From NCBI GenBank assembly GCA_036768485.1, contig JAVLUZ010000145.1, positions 22,725,522-22,789,521 of the forward strand: a DNA stretch of 64,000 nt. Reading direction: 5' to 3'. The first letter of the stretch is position 1, and every line of letters begins with the position of its first letter. The notes beneath the pieces were generated by a model. That model saw only the letters and a list, made by a program, of their open reading frames with translations, was not told where the DNA came from and did not search any database. This DNA is from Mermis nigrescens (lineage: Eukaryota > Nematoda > Enoplea > Mermithida > Mermithidae). Shown here piece by piece: positions 36,698 through 48,244 of the stretch. The position numbers and the translations under genes were made by a program.

Positions 36698-36705
36698 GAA
36701 AGAAC

Positions 36706-37356
36706 CACGGTTTTTTTTGTACTCGGCAAAGATTTTTCCCGATGTACAAATACTTTTCGGGACCGTCTTTGTACATGTACAAAGATTTTTGGGAAGAGAA
36801 AAATTGCAAAAAAGGTCTGAAATTCGAGAAAATTTCGCGCTTCGCGCCGAAATGAGTAATTGTGTGTTCTATATATCTTTATAATGGCAGAAATTGCATT
36901 TCAAAAGTAAAAATGTCAAATTTTTCGGCGCTTCGCGCCGTTTTAAGACGATTCTTAGTGATTTTTGCCCTTAGAGACCCAGAAATTAGCTAAAACACTA
37001 CGAAGAGTCGAAGAACTCTGTTTTTACCACACTAAAATCGCTGCTGTACCATATTATAGTACCCAAAATTTGTGTATACAAAATGTACAAAGATTTTTAG
37101 GAAGACAAAAACTGTAAAAAGGTGTAAAATTCCCGAAATTTTCGGCGCTTCGCGCCGAACTGATAAATTATTTGTCCTATATATCTTTAAAATGGCAGAA
37201 TTTGCATTTAGAATGGAAAAATGTCAACATTACCGCTCTGAAATCGCTACTGTACTATATTATAGTACACAAAAATTTGCATGTACAAAATGTAAAAAGA
37301 CTTTTGGGGACCATCTTTGTACATGTACAAACGGACTTTGTACAAAAAAAACACTG
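36706..37356 (+). mobile_element. TGTACA-family hAT-type MITE, 651 bp
   Basis: The flanking octamers GAAAGAAC (36698-36705) and GAAAAAAC (37357-37364) match at 7 of 8. The ends are CACGGTTTTTTTTGTACTCG and the complement of CAGTGTTTTTTTTGTAC. It is longer than the 440-bp copies because an internal module (hairpin, GTCCTATATATC, TGGCAGAA) is repeated. Three hairpins lie at about 36836, 36926 and 37142. No coding capacity. Confidence 0.82.
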
Positions 37357-37364
37357 GAAAAAAC

Positions 37365-37624
37365 ATTAAATTTTATAGCTATTCACTGAATTCGAAATAC
37401 GTCAGATACTCACAAAATAATAGCCAAAAAGATATCTATAACTATTTTGTTATTTCACAAAATATGATACGAAATCTTTATACTGTAGTGACCATGCAAA
37501 GTTTCAGCACTTTTTAGAATCTAGCATACTACAGACATAAACTACATAGCACAACTTTTTTTACAAAATAGTCCCGTCCCGGTACTTTAAGCTGCAAGTA
37601 GCCAGCCAACCGCGACAGCACGAT
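37365..37624. other. Spacer left of the foldback
   Basis: No gene. The motif AAGCTGCAAGTAGCCAGCC near 37590 resembles AAGCTGCAATTAACCATC at about 38850 on the other side of the foldback, a possible direct repeat. Confidence 0.35.
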
Positions 37625-38815
37625 TGTGTCACGGGTGACCGACAGTCCCAGGTGACCGACAGTCCCGGGTGAACGACAGTCCCGGGTAACCGACAGTCCC
37701 GGGTGACCGACAAATGGTTTTAAAAATAGATCTGTCAATCTAAAAATTCCCGTCTGACCGACAGTCCCGGGTGGCCGGCTATACCGGCTGGCCGACAGTC
37801 CCGAGTGGCCGACTGTACCAGGTGGCCGACAGTCCCGGGTGGCCGACTGTACCGGGTGGCCGACAGTCCCGGATGACCGACAAGTGGTATAATAATAGGT
37901 TTGTCATAAAAAATTCCTAATTGACCAATGATTTCGGAATTAATGCTTTTTGAAGTAAATACCTATTTATGCACATAAATAGTTTTACCAATGCGATAAC
38001 ATTGCTAATATGAATTCATAGCAAATTTAAAACATGCATGATCTTGTAAAAAAGATCTATTATTTACAATGCGCAATATTTTAGTGCTATCCTACTTAAA
38101 CTTATTGTGGCTATCCTACTTAAACTTATTGTTTAGTGCAATCCTACTTAAACTTATTTAGTGCTATCCTACTTAAACTAAATTAGTGCTATCCTATGTA
38201 CTTAAACTTATTGTTTAGTACTATCCTACTTAAACTTATTGTGACAAAAATGAATCTTTGATAATTTTTACTTTTGATAGTTTATATTAGATATGTACAT
38301 TTAAAACGTTTATATACAATATGTACATGTAATAAGTTTATATTCACATTTATGCCAGTGAAAACTTTTTTGCTATTCTTAGAGAATGAAAAAATTACGT
38401 ATTTCGATTTTGAAAAAATGTACGTGCATACATACATACGTACGTACATATATTCGTAGTAATAGTACAACCGGGTCATTTGGGAATTTTTATGCCATCT
38501 ATCGATCATCCGGTACAGTGTCGGCCACCTGGGACTTTCGGCCACCCGGTACAGTCGGCCACTCGGGACTGTCAGCCACCCGATACAGTCGGCCACCCGG
38601 AACTGTCGGCCACGCGGTACAGTCGGCCACCCGGGATTGTCGGCCACTCGGAACAGTCGGCCAGTAGGTACTGTCGGTCACTCGGGAATTTTTTGATTGA
38701 CAGATCTATTTTTATACTATTTGTCGGTGACCCGGGACTGTCGGTCACCCGGGACTGTCGGTGACCCGGGACTGTCGGTGACCCGGGACTGTCGGTCACC
38801 CGGGACGTTACCAAC
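37625..38815. mobile_element. Foldback-like element with GACCGACAGTCCCGGGTG arms
   Basis: Left arm about 37625-37935 and right arm about 38500-38815 are inverted copies of each other. Each has about four or five 18-bp units, then a shared non-repeat clause (TAGATCTGTCAAT flanked by ATTCCCG), then further degenerate units alternating GGCCGACTGTACCGGGTG with GGCCGACAGTCCCGG. The AT-rich centre of about 560 bp includes a tandem of about 25-27 bp (see 38085-38240). No transposase and no clear TSD. The frames through the arms are repeat artefacts. Confidence 0.75.
38085..38240 (+). repeat. Tandem repeat, about 27 bp, five to six copies
   Basis: Iterations of GTGCTATCCTACTTAAACTT with ATTGTTTA tails of variable length, in the centre of the second foldback-like element. 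Confidence 0.75.
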
Positions 38816-38881
38816 AGCACAAGGCCCGGCGCAAGTGGTCAAGGCTTGGAAGCTGCAATTAACCATCTACCTACGGCCATC

Positions 38882-38950
38882 CACGAAGGTCAGTTTTTCT
38901 GAAAAATATGAAGTAAAATCCTAACAATTCACTATGGTGAATCCAGACTT
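38882..38950 (+). repeat. Dispersed repeat, left member of an inverted pair
   Basis: Contains GAAAAATATGAAGTAAAATC, CTAACAATTCACTATGGTG and AATCCAGACTTGAA. Nearly the same sequence occurs reversed at 42957-43030, so the pair brackets about 4 kb that includes the LINE fragment. Confidence 0.75.
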
Positions 38951-39072
38951 GAACAGAAGAGTAAAATTGATGAGCATTATAATGTTACCTACTGCAAAAT
39001 TTCTAAAGCTTAGCCAAAGACATTAATTATTGCCGCCTTTATCACATTTTAGCGTAACCTAGCCATTGCCGG

Positions 39073-39885
39073 TCACAAGCCCGGATGAGAAATGGGGAGT
39101 GTTGGTTCCTGTGGCGACAGAACCGTCAAATTAGCCAAGAAACCAATGGCAGGACAACAATTACAGAGCTTTAATACAGTTAGCGCAAACGGCTTAACCG
39201 CTGCTTTGGAAGTAACTGGGCTCCCTCCGAAAAATGGATTACCAGCTAAATGGAAAATTTTTAATGCAAAAGACGTTCTTAACCTTGCCACCTGGAATAT
39301 TCGCTCAGGCAGCCAAGCCAGCAAAATGGACCTTTATCCGATGAACTAGACAAATTCAAAATCGATTTAGCCACAATCACAGAAGCCAGACTATCTGGAC
39401 AAGGGGAACGCACTGTTTTAACACCTAGTCATTCTACTAGCTTTCAACTATATTACTCTAGCGGCGACAGCTTTAATAGAGGTATAGCTTTCATGCTAAA
39501 AAGTAGTTTGAAGAAATTCGTAATCTGTTTCTAACCCATCTCAGACCGAATTGCTGTGCTGGAACTTGCTGGGCTGATACCAACAGCCATCATCGGGTTT
39601 ATATGCCCCTACTGATGTCAGCAATGATGCAGACAAGGATATTTTTTACGACAAACGAATCAATATCAAGGAGGGAACCATATGGTCATAATCTGTGGAG
39701 ATCTCAACGCACAAACAGGGTCCAATCGTTTCGGCTGGGAAGGTAGCCTCGGCCCATTCGGTTGTGGAACCTCTAATGGCAATGGTTTACGCATCCTTTC
39801 ATTCGCCAGTTATAACAAATTCGTCGCGTGTAACACATGGTTTCAGCATCCTATACACCACAGGCTGACTTCGGTGTAGCTGACC
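39073..39885 (+). pseudogene. RTE-like LINE: endonuclease domain fragment, broken
   Basis: Remnant of the apurinic-type endonuclease (exonuclease-endonuclease-phosphatase fold) that nicks target DNA for a non-LTR retrotransposon. Visible motifs in order: LATWNIRS at about 39284, TEAR at about 39380 (equivalent to the catalytic glutamate block), YAPTDVSN at about 39600, GDLNAQTG at about 39697 (catalytic Asp/Asn), a GPFGCGTSNGNGLRIL stretch, and NTWFQHPIHHR near the end. Frameshifts near 39345 and 39600-39680 and an in-frame TAA at 39531 break it. The C-terminal part of the domain and any reverse transcriptase are absent. The motif set matches RTE/BovB-type elements best. Confidence 0.85.
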
Positions 39886-40709
39886 TCTCAATTAGCCTGC
39901 GCGCTCATGCATGACCTTGACATACATGCATAAAGACTAAAAGGCGCGTTTTCATGTAGTTATTAGTATAAGTGATAACAATTCTAATGTTTTTCATCTC
40001 TTTTAACAAAGACTTAGGTGCAAGATTTTTGTCTTTGACGCTAAATTTCCGTTTTGCACAACCTCAATATGATCCGATCTAAGAAGGAAAAGCAATAATT
40101 ATTGTTCATACTTCTTCTGTACTCCGAAATAATTGAATTTTATTTTAAAATAATCTGTAAGAAATGTTATATTGCTATTTACTTATTATTTCATTACGAA
40201 TTATGGTAGTTTTCGTTCATTAACTAAATTTGCCTTCTTGCTGTAAAGTGTCAATCAATACGTAACAGTAGAATTAAGAAGTAAAAACGAATTTTCGCCT
40301 CAATTGCCCGCAATTTAACAAATTATCCCAAAACATTAAGCCTTTTTTCTGTGGGCAATAATAAAAACAAAAATAAAGGAACTGATGCCTCTGGAACGGT
40401 AGTAAAGAATAAATCTGAGCTGAGTATTTTGTTCCAGTCATAAACACACGCTGGCGTGGGGCTTAAGGAATCTACACCCCCTGCAGAAGTTAAAGCATCA
40501 CAGATTACTATAGACCCCAGAATTATATTTTTAGTAATATTGTTGGCCATTTCACTCAACGCCCCCAGAATTTTCTAGCTTCCCATATATTGTCACGCAC
40601 GATGAATCATCTACCTGTACGTATTCATAACATTTGATAGCTTTGCATGGCATCACCATTGGACAGCAAGTCGTTTTTATATAAAATAATTATGTAGTGT
40701 AAGCACCAC
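39886..40709. other. Spacer with an I-family piece
   Basis: About 40440-40600 carries I-family clauses (ATTACTATAGACCCCAGAAT, CGCCCCCAGAATTTTC). The rest shows nothing. Confidence 0.45.
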
Positions 40710-40935
40710 ACCTGGGCTTGGGGAGGGTTTGGGGGTATGCACCCCTCCCCCCACAATTCGATTTTAGAAATTTTTTTGTTTTTTCCTCAATTTTGTGATG
40801 CCAATGAATAGTGCTCGATGAGAAACGTTGAAAAATGGTGTTTTTTCGTCATACCACCATTTTTAAGGCCATTTTTTGACCTTTCAAAATTTTGCAACCC
40901 CCCCCTAGGATTTTGGTGCTGTCCACGTATGGTAA
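40710..40935 (-). repeat. G-family dispersed repeat, reversed
   Basis: Reverse of the 2243-2505 copy: CCAATGAATAGTGCTCGATG, then TCGTCATACCACCATTTTTA, and GTCCACGTATGG at its end. Confidence 0.7.
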
Positions 40936-42014
40936 GCACTAACCAGGTGTCTTTGTTATTGCGGGCTCCAGCAAAGTAGTCGGAGATTCAATTAATCGCG
41001 GCCCTAACAGATTTCCGATCTACCATGTCCTACTCATTCGCGGCTGAAACACATAATAGGCATTTATATCAATGGTTTTTCGGAGTTAAGTAAAAAGAAC
41101 TACAAAGAATGAGAACTAAAGACAAAGCTCATTTAGAAGAGCATAAAATTTTCTAGCTGATTGATAGAAAAAATATTAAACAACGTGCAACAAAAAAATT
41201 ATGAATGAAAAATTCCAAAATGGTCTTTTTTCCAATAGGGATTTCTAATTGGCGCCATGTCGAATCGTTTGACAACACTTCTTTTGCGATTATCAAAATG
41301 TGTTCGAGCATTAAGTGACATTAATACGGAGGAAGATATATCTATCGAAGAAACCTTAAAATGTGTTAGCAGTGTAAATAATTCATTGAAAAAGCAAAAG
41401 AAGAACATTTCTGGGGATATTGGAATTTAGCTAATCAGTTTTCCAATGTAATATCACAAGCCGGTAAAAAATGCATTTAGGTTCTAATTTCAGCTATTTT
41501 TGCAGTGTAATCTACTATGACAATGAAAAGTCGAAAGTTGAGTAAATAGTTCCATGTAAAGCAATGGCAGCTTTAGCATCATGTAAGCCTTTCTCTCTAG
41601 AATATCAAATTGATTTACCTTGTCAAAAGTGTGCAATGCCACATTGAATTTCGAGAAACAATTAAAAAATTGAAAATTTTCTGGCGAAATTAAAACGAAA
41701 TAAATGTCAAAAATAGACAGAAAAATCGATCACTCTATGCAAAACTGCATGAAATCGATCAGCTTTTACATAGCATTTGTCCAGTTTTTGAGATTCTTCC
41801 GATTTATCTTCATAGCTCTCCGACTGACCACCTCCCCCCGGATCGATTACTCTCTTCATGTATGCTGATGAATCAAGCAAGACGACTTTCATTGCATTGT
41901 GAACATTTACGTTTTGGATTAGACAGCGCAATGATCGTCATTATCAGTTTAATAGCTAAAAGCGAGGATAGCACATATAGGAGTGCGGAGAGCTGGAAAA
42001 CACATAGGCGTGGG
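40936..42014. other. No recognisable gene
   Basis: The reverse-strand frames at 41199-41408 and 41707-41931 lack domains. Nothing else supported. Confidence 0.4.
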
Positions 42015-42315
42015 TGGGGGGATGGGTTAAAAAGGGCGGTTCGTACCCCCACCCTTTCCAGAAGTTGAAACCCCCTGATTACTGTAGGCCCCCAAAATTC
42101 TATTTTTTAGTACTCTTTTTGGCAATTTGACACGTCTTGACTCCACACCACAGAATTTTCATGCTGCCCACATATGGTCTGAACCCCAAGAATCCAGCGG
42201 ACCCTCACCCTCAAGAATCGATAAAATCCCAGAATTGAATTTTTGGTGCTATTTTTGGCAATTAGGCCCCATTTTACCCCCCTTCCCACCAGAAGTCGGC
42301 TGCTGCTCATGTATA
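42015..42315 (+). repeat. I-family repeat, duplicated
   Basis: Two successive C-rich clauses, one around CCCCCAAAATTCTATTTTTT and the other around CCCAGAATTGAATTTTTGG, each followed by a GGCAATTTG/GGCAATTAGG motif. Related to 22290-22480 and 40440-40600. Confidence 0.55.
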
Positions 42316-42956
42316 AAGATAGCTAGGGGGCGGGGACCATTGGCCAAAAACAATGAGCGAGATATAGAAAGGATACGTAATATGCAATGATTTTCGGCTC
42401 GCGAAAGATAATGCATACATATTAATAACACAGCGAATTTGAACATCGAAAGTTGCAATTCTAGGGTAGGTTTAACTATCGCGTGAAGCGATCTTGAGCA
42501 AAAAGCGCAAAACAATACATTTTGCAACACTAGCAATTCTAAACATAAAGATGAAAAGGGGAAATTTTAGGAAAAGCAAGGGCCTAATTTTGACAGGAAA
42601 AAGACGAAGTTTATTTTTTCTGGAAAAATTCTTGACATTGACTAGAAACTGTGGATAGAGTGGTTTTTACGCGGTTTAGCCTCTACATCTGTTTTTAGGC
42701 TATTTTGGCACAGAAAAATCTGGCTGACCGAGAGCGACCATTACTGTTTACTCCATCGTTCCCTTAAATATCATAGTTTTACGCTGAATATTCTAGCATT
42801 TATGCCTGTTTTGGAGCCCATTTTCAATCAGAAATGTTCTCAACTGACTCCCACACTGGCCGTTATTATGTCTGTACGGCTGCAAATGGTAAAAATAAAA
42901 AATCCGTCAAGCTTACTTCCATATAGCGCTGCTGACCCGTAGGAATAGAGCATTTT

Positions 42957-43030
42957 CAAGTCTGAATTCACCACAGTGAATTGTTAGGATTTTATTTCAT
43001 ATTTTTCAGAAAAAGTGACCTTCATCGATG
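42957..43030 (-). repeat. Dispersed repeat, right member of an inverted pair
   Basis: Reverse counterpart of 38882-38950: TTCACCACAGTGAATTGTTA, GGATTTTATTTCATATTTTT and CAGAAAAAGTGACCTTC. Divergence from its partner is modest. Confidence 0.75.
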
Positions 43031-43334
43031 ATAGTTTTTGGTCACAGTTGATAAAAACTTAAATTTAAAAAATTAATTGCAGTATTAAGAAAATATCCAC
43101 TAGCTGACCTGACGTTTTCACGATAAGCATTTGCTTGAATTATGAAAAGTTATCAGAATTCGAAATACAGCATTACACTAATCGGGAATCATTAGTTACA
43201 CACTATAAAAATTACCGTTATCTTGTCATGCCGGCAATTCGTCCTGAGCTGCGCCGGCTCCATCCTGCATATTTCTGATGTTCCCAAAGGCTGCAGGGAT
43301 TCGATTATCAATGGCAAGTTCTAAATTCACAATA

Positions 43335-43435
43335 GGCGCTGAAAGATGAAAAGGCAAGACGATCATACGCAGCAGCCGAATTCCACTGGGTCAGATGGAG
43401 AGAAATTGCCAGAACTAGCACCATAAATTGAATTT
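43335..43435 (+). pseudogene. Possible LINE ORF2 C-terminal fragment
   Basis: A short frame reading DEKARRSYAAAEFHWVRWRE with a WRxWR-like end, the style seen at the extreme C-terminus of RTE-type ORF2. The leading motif AAAGATGAAAAGGCAAGACG recurs in altered form near 54706 and 55417, so it belongs to a dispersed element. It could be a 3' relic of the same LINE as 39073-39885. The assignment is tentative. Confidence 0.3.
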
Positions 43436-44013
43436 AGCGGGTGGAGTTTATCGACTTTTTGGGGTTTTCAGAATCTGAATGTGTGTACCCTCAAACCCCG
43501 TCACACCATTGCGTGAACACAATGCGTGAAAGGAATGAAGATTCACAGGAAATGTTAATAACTTCATTTATCGATGTCGGGTTTGATGAGGCGATCTTCG
43601 TGAGCATACCAAAGAATTATTAAAATTTTTCGCAAGGAAACCTCATAATTCATCATTTTATCGTCTAGTGACATAAAAAGATCCTGGAGTGAATAGATGG
43701 GGCAGGCAGCTTTTCACCTTCGCGAAATATTTTAGGCGCTTCCTACTATACCACCATTTTGACCAGATTTTGTTGAGTTTTATCGAATAAAAGTTTGTGT
43801 TTTTATCATTTATGAATATAAAGAATCGTCAGAAAATATTAAAAAATGATGTTTTTGACGCACACCTCATAATGGGCTACTACTTTGCCTGTCTGTTACT
43901 GTAAAAAACTTAATGATTCTACATGATATACGGACAAACACGTTATACGCAACTGTGTACATGCAGAAGGAATACTGATGTTACTCACTTGTCAGTTCCG
44001 TTCACGAAATCAG

Positions 44014-44213
44014 GCTGGAAACCGTCGAGAACCTTTTATATTTTGAATGTCATCATTTATTTCTGTGGCGCATATTTGGCTGCCTTATCCACCACATTTA
44101 ATACCAATTCAGCGCACAAGTTTCTGACATGTGAAGTTTTCTTATTCATGGCGGTGGCATGGGAATGCGCAATGTACACTGCGGCAGGATTATCTTTGGC
44201 CAAAGGGCTCCAA
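44014..44213 (+). CDS. Candidate coding exon, two-helix membrane segment
   Basis: An open frame (part of a longer one at 43923-44285) bounded by an AATCAG acceptor-like site ending at 44013 and a GTAAGG donor-like site at 44214. It encodes two hydrophobic helices, YILNVIIYFCGAYLAAL and VFLFMAVAWECAMYTAAG, separated by an STTFNTNSAHKFLTC loop. Composition is normal for a multi-pass membrane protein and unlike the repeat-born frames around it. No neighbouring exon is evident and I do not recognise the family. The upstream part of the frame (CTCRRNTD) looks less protein-like. Confidence 0.3.
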
Positions 44214-44289
44214 GTAAGGCACGTGCACCTGAAAATTTCACTGATTTTTATTCGTGATTTGTCATCGCATTGCACAATTAATTAAGGAC

Positions 44290-44990
44290 GTTCAGTAAAA
44301 TGAAAGATAAACACAAGATTGTGTTCAAACAAAATATTACATATACAGATCTAATTATATTTCAACTGGTAAAAATGACCAATTTCTCTTGTACTTTGCG
44401 CATAATCTGTTTCCTAAACTACATGTTTGTTTACAAAAAGGTCATAAAAGCGACCTGAAAAGGTAAGAAAAAATTTTCTTCGATAATTTATTATGTAAAC
44501 CATAACACTGACCTGCTGCTGCACCATATTTCAAAGCACAAAAAAGCACTTAAGAAAAAGATTTTGGTTCCAAGTCCTAAGGCACATAGGTAGCCCTCTG
44601 AATTTGGGAGGGACTAAAATTTTGAAGTCGGATATCTCAACAACTACTTGGCCTTAGACAAAAATAAATGCTGTTTTCGACCATAATACATAGATTGCAT
44701 TCACAACTGATTTTAAGGGCAGAATATGGTGCACAGTAACGCGAATTCTTTAGGTACTTTTCGACGCTTAGTGCAATTTTGACACTCTCGACTGGCTTTA
44801 GGATCCAACTGTTTTGGAATTTGATTTTTCATTCAAAATTTTAGCGAAATCGAAGAACAATTTCGAAAAATAGAATTTACTCTAATATTATTGATGAATA
44901 TAATTAAGAAATCATGAATTTAGTCAACTTCTCGCTTAAACACAATTTTGAATCTTTTCAGGGATAAATAAAGCAGAAAAGTGTAAAATT
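44290..44990. other. Spacer, nothing recognised
   Basis: AT-rich, no repeat or frame of note. Confidence 0.4.
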
Positions 44991-45049
44991 TGTAACAAAG
45001 CAGTGTTTACAATGAATGGCGTTATTGTCATGATCATTGACCAAACCTT

Positions 45050-45330
45050 GCACCAGAACATGTGTGGGAGCCATCTTTGGCGCATCAACCGCATCTTTAC
45101 CTGGAAGATGTGCGGGAGTTAAGTTCGGCGCATCGACCACATCTTTAGCTGAGAGATATGTGGGAGCTATGTTCGGCGCATTGACCGCATCTTTAGCTGG
45201 AAGATGTGCTGGAGCTTTGCACATCAACCGCATCTTTACCTGGAAGATGTGCAGGAGCTATGTTCGGCACATCGACCACATCTTTTGCTGGAAGATGTGT
45301 AGGAGCTATGTTCGACGCATCAACTATATT
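45050..45330 (-). repeat. 48-bp tandem repeat, about six units, open for 16-residue repeats
   Basis: Units on the plus strand follow CATCTTTAGCTGGAAGATG plus about 29 bp. On the minus strand they translate as APTHLPAKDVVDAPNI-type 16-residue repeats. The minus frame is open through four units (45090-45233) and then resumes in another frame (45193-45381) after a 5-bp loss in one unit. Each unit also contains a perfect CATCTT/AAGATG inverted repeat. It may be a minisatellite that is open by chance of its 3n period, or a decayed repetitive exon. Confidence 0.7.
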
Positions 45331-45467
45331 TCGACTATAAATAGGTGTTTTTGACGGTCTGGATCTATTTCCTTCAAACACTGCTTAAATTATTTAGGCT
45401 TAATGCAAAGAAGTATAATACATGAGTGAAAAAATAACGTAATACATAATTCTACCAAGTACAAGTA

Positions 45468-46220
45468 CAGGGTGGTTAATAACCTTTTGCTAGGGGGTCA
45501 GTGCTATAACTATAGAACTTGGGATCCTACCGAATATACCATTGGATAGAGAATTTAAAACGGAATTTATTGATGCCAAATTAAAAATCAGTGTACCTAA
45601 GACCGGCAAGAGAAATAGTTTTTAAACGATCGGGGTATGAACACAATTAATAAATGTCGATTTCCGATACTTATCAAAATATTTTTCACGTTTCTGTATA
45701 AAGTTTTATATCTATACCAATTAGGTCCTATTTTCGGTCTGAAAAATATTTGGTCGTTGGTCAGACTGTTTTTGTTCACGACAAGGCGCCTTGGATGCGA
45801 GCTAATGCAACCCAACATTTCTTAAAACAATCAAACGTCCAATTTTAAGGGTAACGATATTTAGCCCGGAAATTCACTCAACTTAAATGCCGCTGAAACA
45901 ATTGGGCCATTCATAAAGATGAAGTCGAGGCGCAAATACTTGCTAAAATCTGACTGGTCGATAATCATATGAAATTTTGCACAGAAAGGAGGAAAATATT
46001 TGGAAAAGTCTTGAAAATCGACGTAGTCTGTGTATTGGTATGTGTTCATACCCAGATCAGTTTGAAAGTTGTTTTTTCGCACAAGTGATAGGCGTACTGA
46101 TCATTAATCTGGTATCAATAAATTCCGGTTTACATTCTCTATCTAATGGTATATTTGGTTTGATCCAAAGCCTTGTAGCTATAGCGCTGACCCCCTAGCA
46201 AAAGGTTGTTAAGCACCCGG
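45468..46220. mobile_element. Tc1/mariner-type MITE with about 190-bp arms, 753 bp
   Basis: The ends are CAGGGTGGTTAATAACC and the complement of CCGGGTGCTTAACAACC, each flanked by TA (45466-45467 and 46221-46222), the TSD of Tc1/mariner elements. The inverted similarity extends far inward: CTTTTGCTAGGGGGTCAG, ATATACCATTGGATAGAGAA, AATTTATTGATGCCA and GGGTATGAACACA all recur on the opposite strand near the right end. No transposase frame. Confidence 0.85.
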
Positions 46221-46222
46221 TA

Positions 46223-48117
46223 CATTTGCATCTGTATCAATGCGCTTCGGTTATATACGTATTTCAAAATTAATTAACCTTTGAAGGTTTGGTAAATATT
46301 TTTCAATCGCCAGAAAGGAGAATTGCGCTGTGAATGACCCTCATAAAGTTTACTATGTAGCCTTGGGATATCCCTGAAATAGCTACACTGTTAGATTCAA
46401 AGGACGAAATAGTTATAATTAATAATATAAAAGTATTTACTTAAATGATTTTTTAGTTGTCAGGCATACAACACTACATGTAAAACAATAGTACCAAAAC
46501 AGACAAAATTGGAAAACACCTAATAATTTTAAAGATGCTCTCGAAACAGAAATATTTGAATGAGGAACCTATATACTCTATTGTCTTGCTTTTTTGGCTA
46601 TTTTTAATAGTTGTTTTTGCCATTTTTGGCCAATTTACCCCTCCTTCGAAATCGCCAGGGACCACAACATGACTGAAATTTGAAATCCACGCCTTCTCTG
46701 AGGAAGTGAAATGTCAAACATTGTCCTACAGTTTCAGCCCAAAAAAAGATACTTTTTTGCTTCTTGTACGCCTAAATCAACAACTATTTTTTATTCTTTG
46801 TTTCACCTCAGGTCAACAAGAATTTATTATGCGAGCAGAAATAAGGAAAAGTTTTTCAAAAGTGGATTCAGGTGTATCTTTTACATGGAATGGTTCGCAT
46901 AAATAAAGTTACATCTCTGAAATTCAAATCGCCATAGTCACTATGTGCTTGTTAGTTGAATCTTATTTCTGCGTACACTTTCAACTACAAAGAAGTTGTT
47001 TTTCATTCAATATATTTGATGCGTAATAAAACAAAATTCAGAAGCGTTCTGAAGCAATTTCAGGTAATAAAACAAAATTTTTTGGCGTGTTTTGCGTTCT
47101 TTGATTACATATGTAGGTTTTGGTGGTAACATAAAAAAATAAAATGATTCCGCAAAAATATTGGCAATTTATTCTTTAAAACTTAATATAACTACATTTG
47201 CAGGAATTATGTTTAGGTTAGCGCGAAACTCCCACTCCCAAAAAATTCGTACAAGAATACTTGGTGATTAATGCATGTATATACCCACAGATCGAAAACC
47301 GTCCACTATTCCCAGAATACATTTGAATTGGTTTTTCACTTTTTCTTCTTCTGTGATCTTTTTACCAGTGCGTAGAGCCTAATGTTAAAACCGCAAAATG
47401 CTTTTGTTGCCTCTTTTACCAATTCTTAATTTTTTGTATTCTACATTGGACCCCGGGAATCGTCGGACCCAGAATGACATATTTTTTATGCTTAACATTT
47501 GAACTCCAAAATTTCACTGCCGAAAATTTCTGTACGCTAGCACCGCACAGTACAGCGGCCGGAAGAAACATTCACTCTTTTAACTTGACTTTATATGAAG
47601 TATAACACAGCTTTTCTTAATGGAATTATATTTCTACCTTATCGCCAGATGATTCACGAAATTGAACTATTTTTATTTATATTAATATTAATTTATACAT
47701 ATTACTAAATTACTTCATTATTAATATTAATTTATACTTATTACTAAATTACTTAATCATTAATATTAAACTATAAGGTATTTAATATATTTTAAATACT
47801 GTCGAATTGGTCATTATCGCGATTTTCGTCTAAAAATCGTCCATATTAGTAGTAGAATTTCAGGAGAAATTTTTTTCAAAACGGAGCGATTACTATGAGA
47901 CAAGCTTATGTGTTTATATGAATATTTTTATCTCGCAGGATTTTTAGCAACTACATTTTCTCCCGTCAATGGTTCCGATATACCGATGGTATCAGAAGCC
48001 TTTACTCGGAATTTGTACTTTCCATTCTCTTTCAAACCCGATACTTGAAAATTTGACTGGGTATTGACCTTTTTTGAAAAACTTTGCTTTTCAAATTAAG
48101 TCATCCTCATGGGGGAT
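46223..48117. other. No recognisable gene
   Basis: AT-rich spacer. About 47680-47770 holds a two-copy tandem of about 44 bp (ATTAATATTAATTTATAC plus ATTACTAAATTACTT). A G/H-like TTTTGGCCAATTTACCCC clause is at about 46615-46640. No coding signature. Confidence 0.45.
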
Positions 48118-48244
48118 TTAAGGGGTGGGCGGGAAGGGGCGGCCGTCCCTCATCGGCCAAAAATATTTGGCGAGATAAAGAATGGATATGCAATTTGCAA
48201 TTATTTTTGGCTGTCAATGACCATAATTTTTTTTGGTCATTGAA

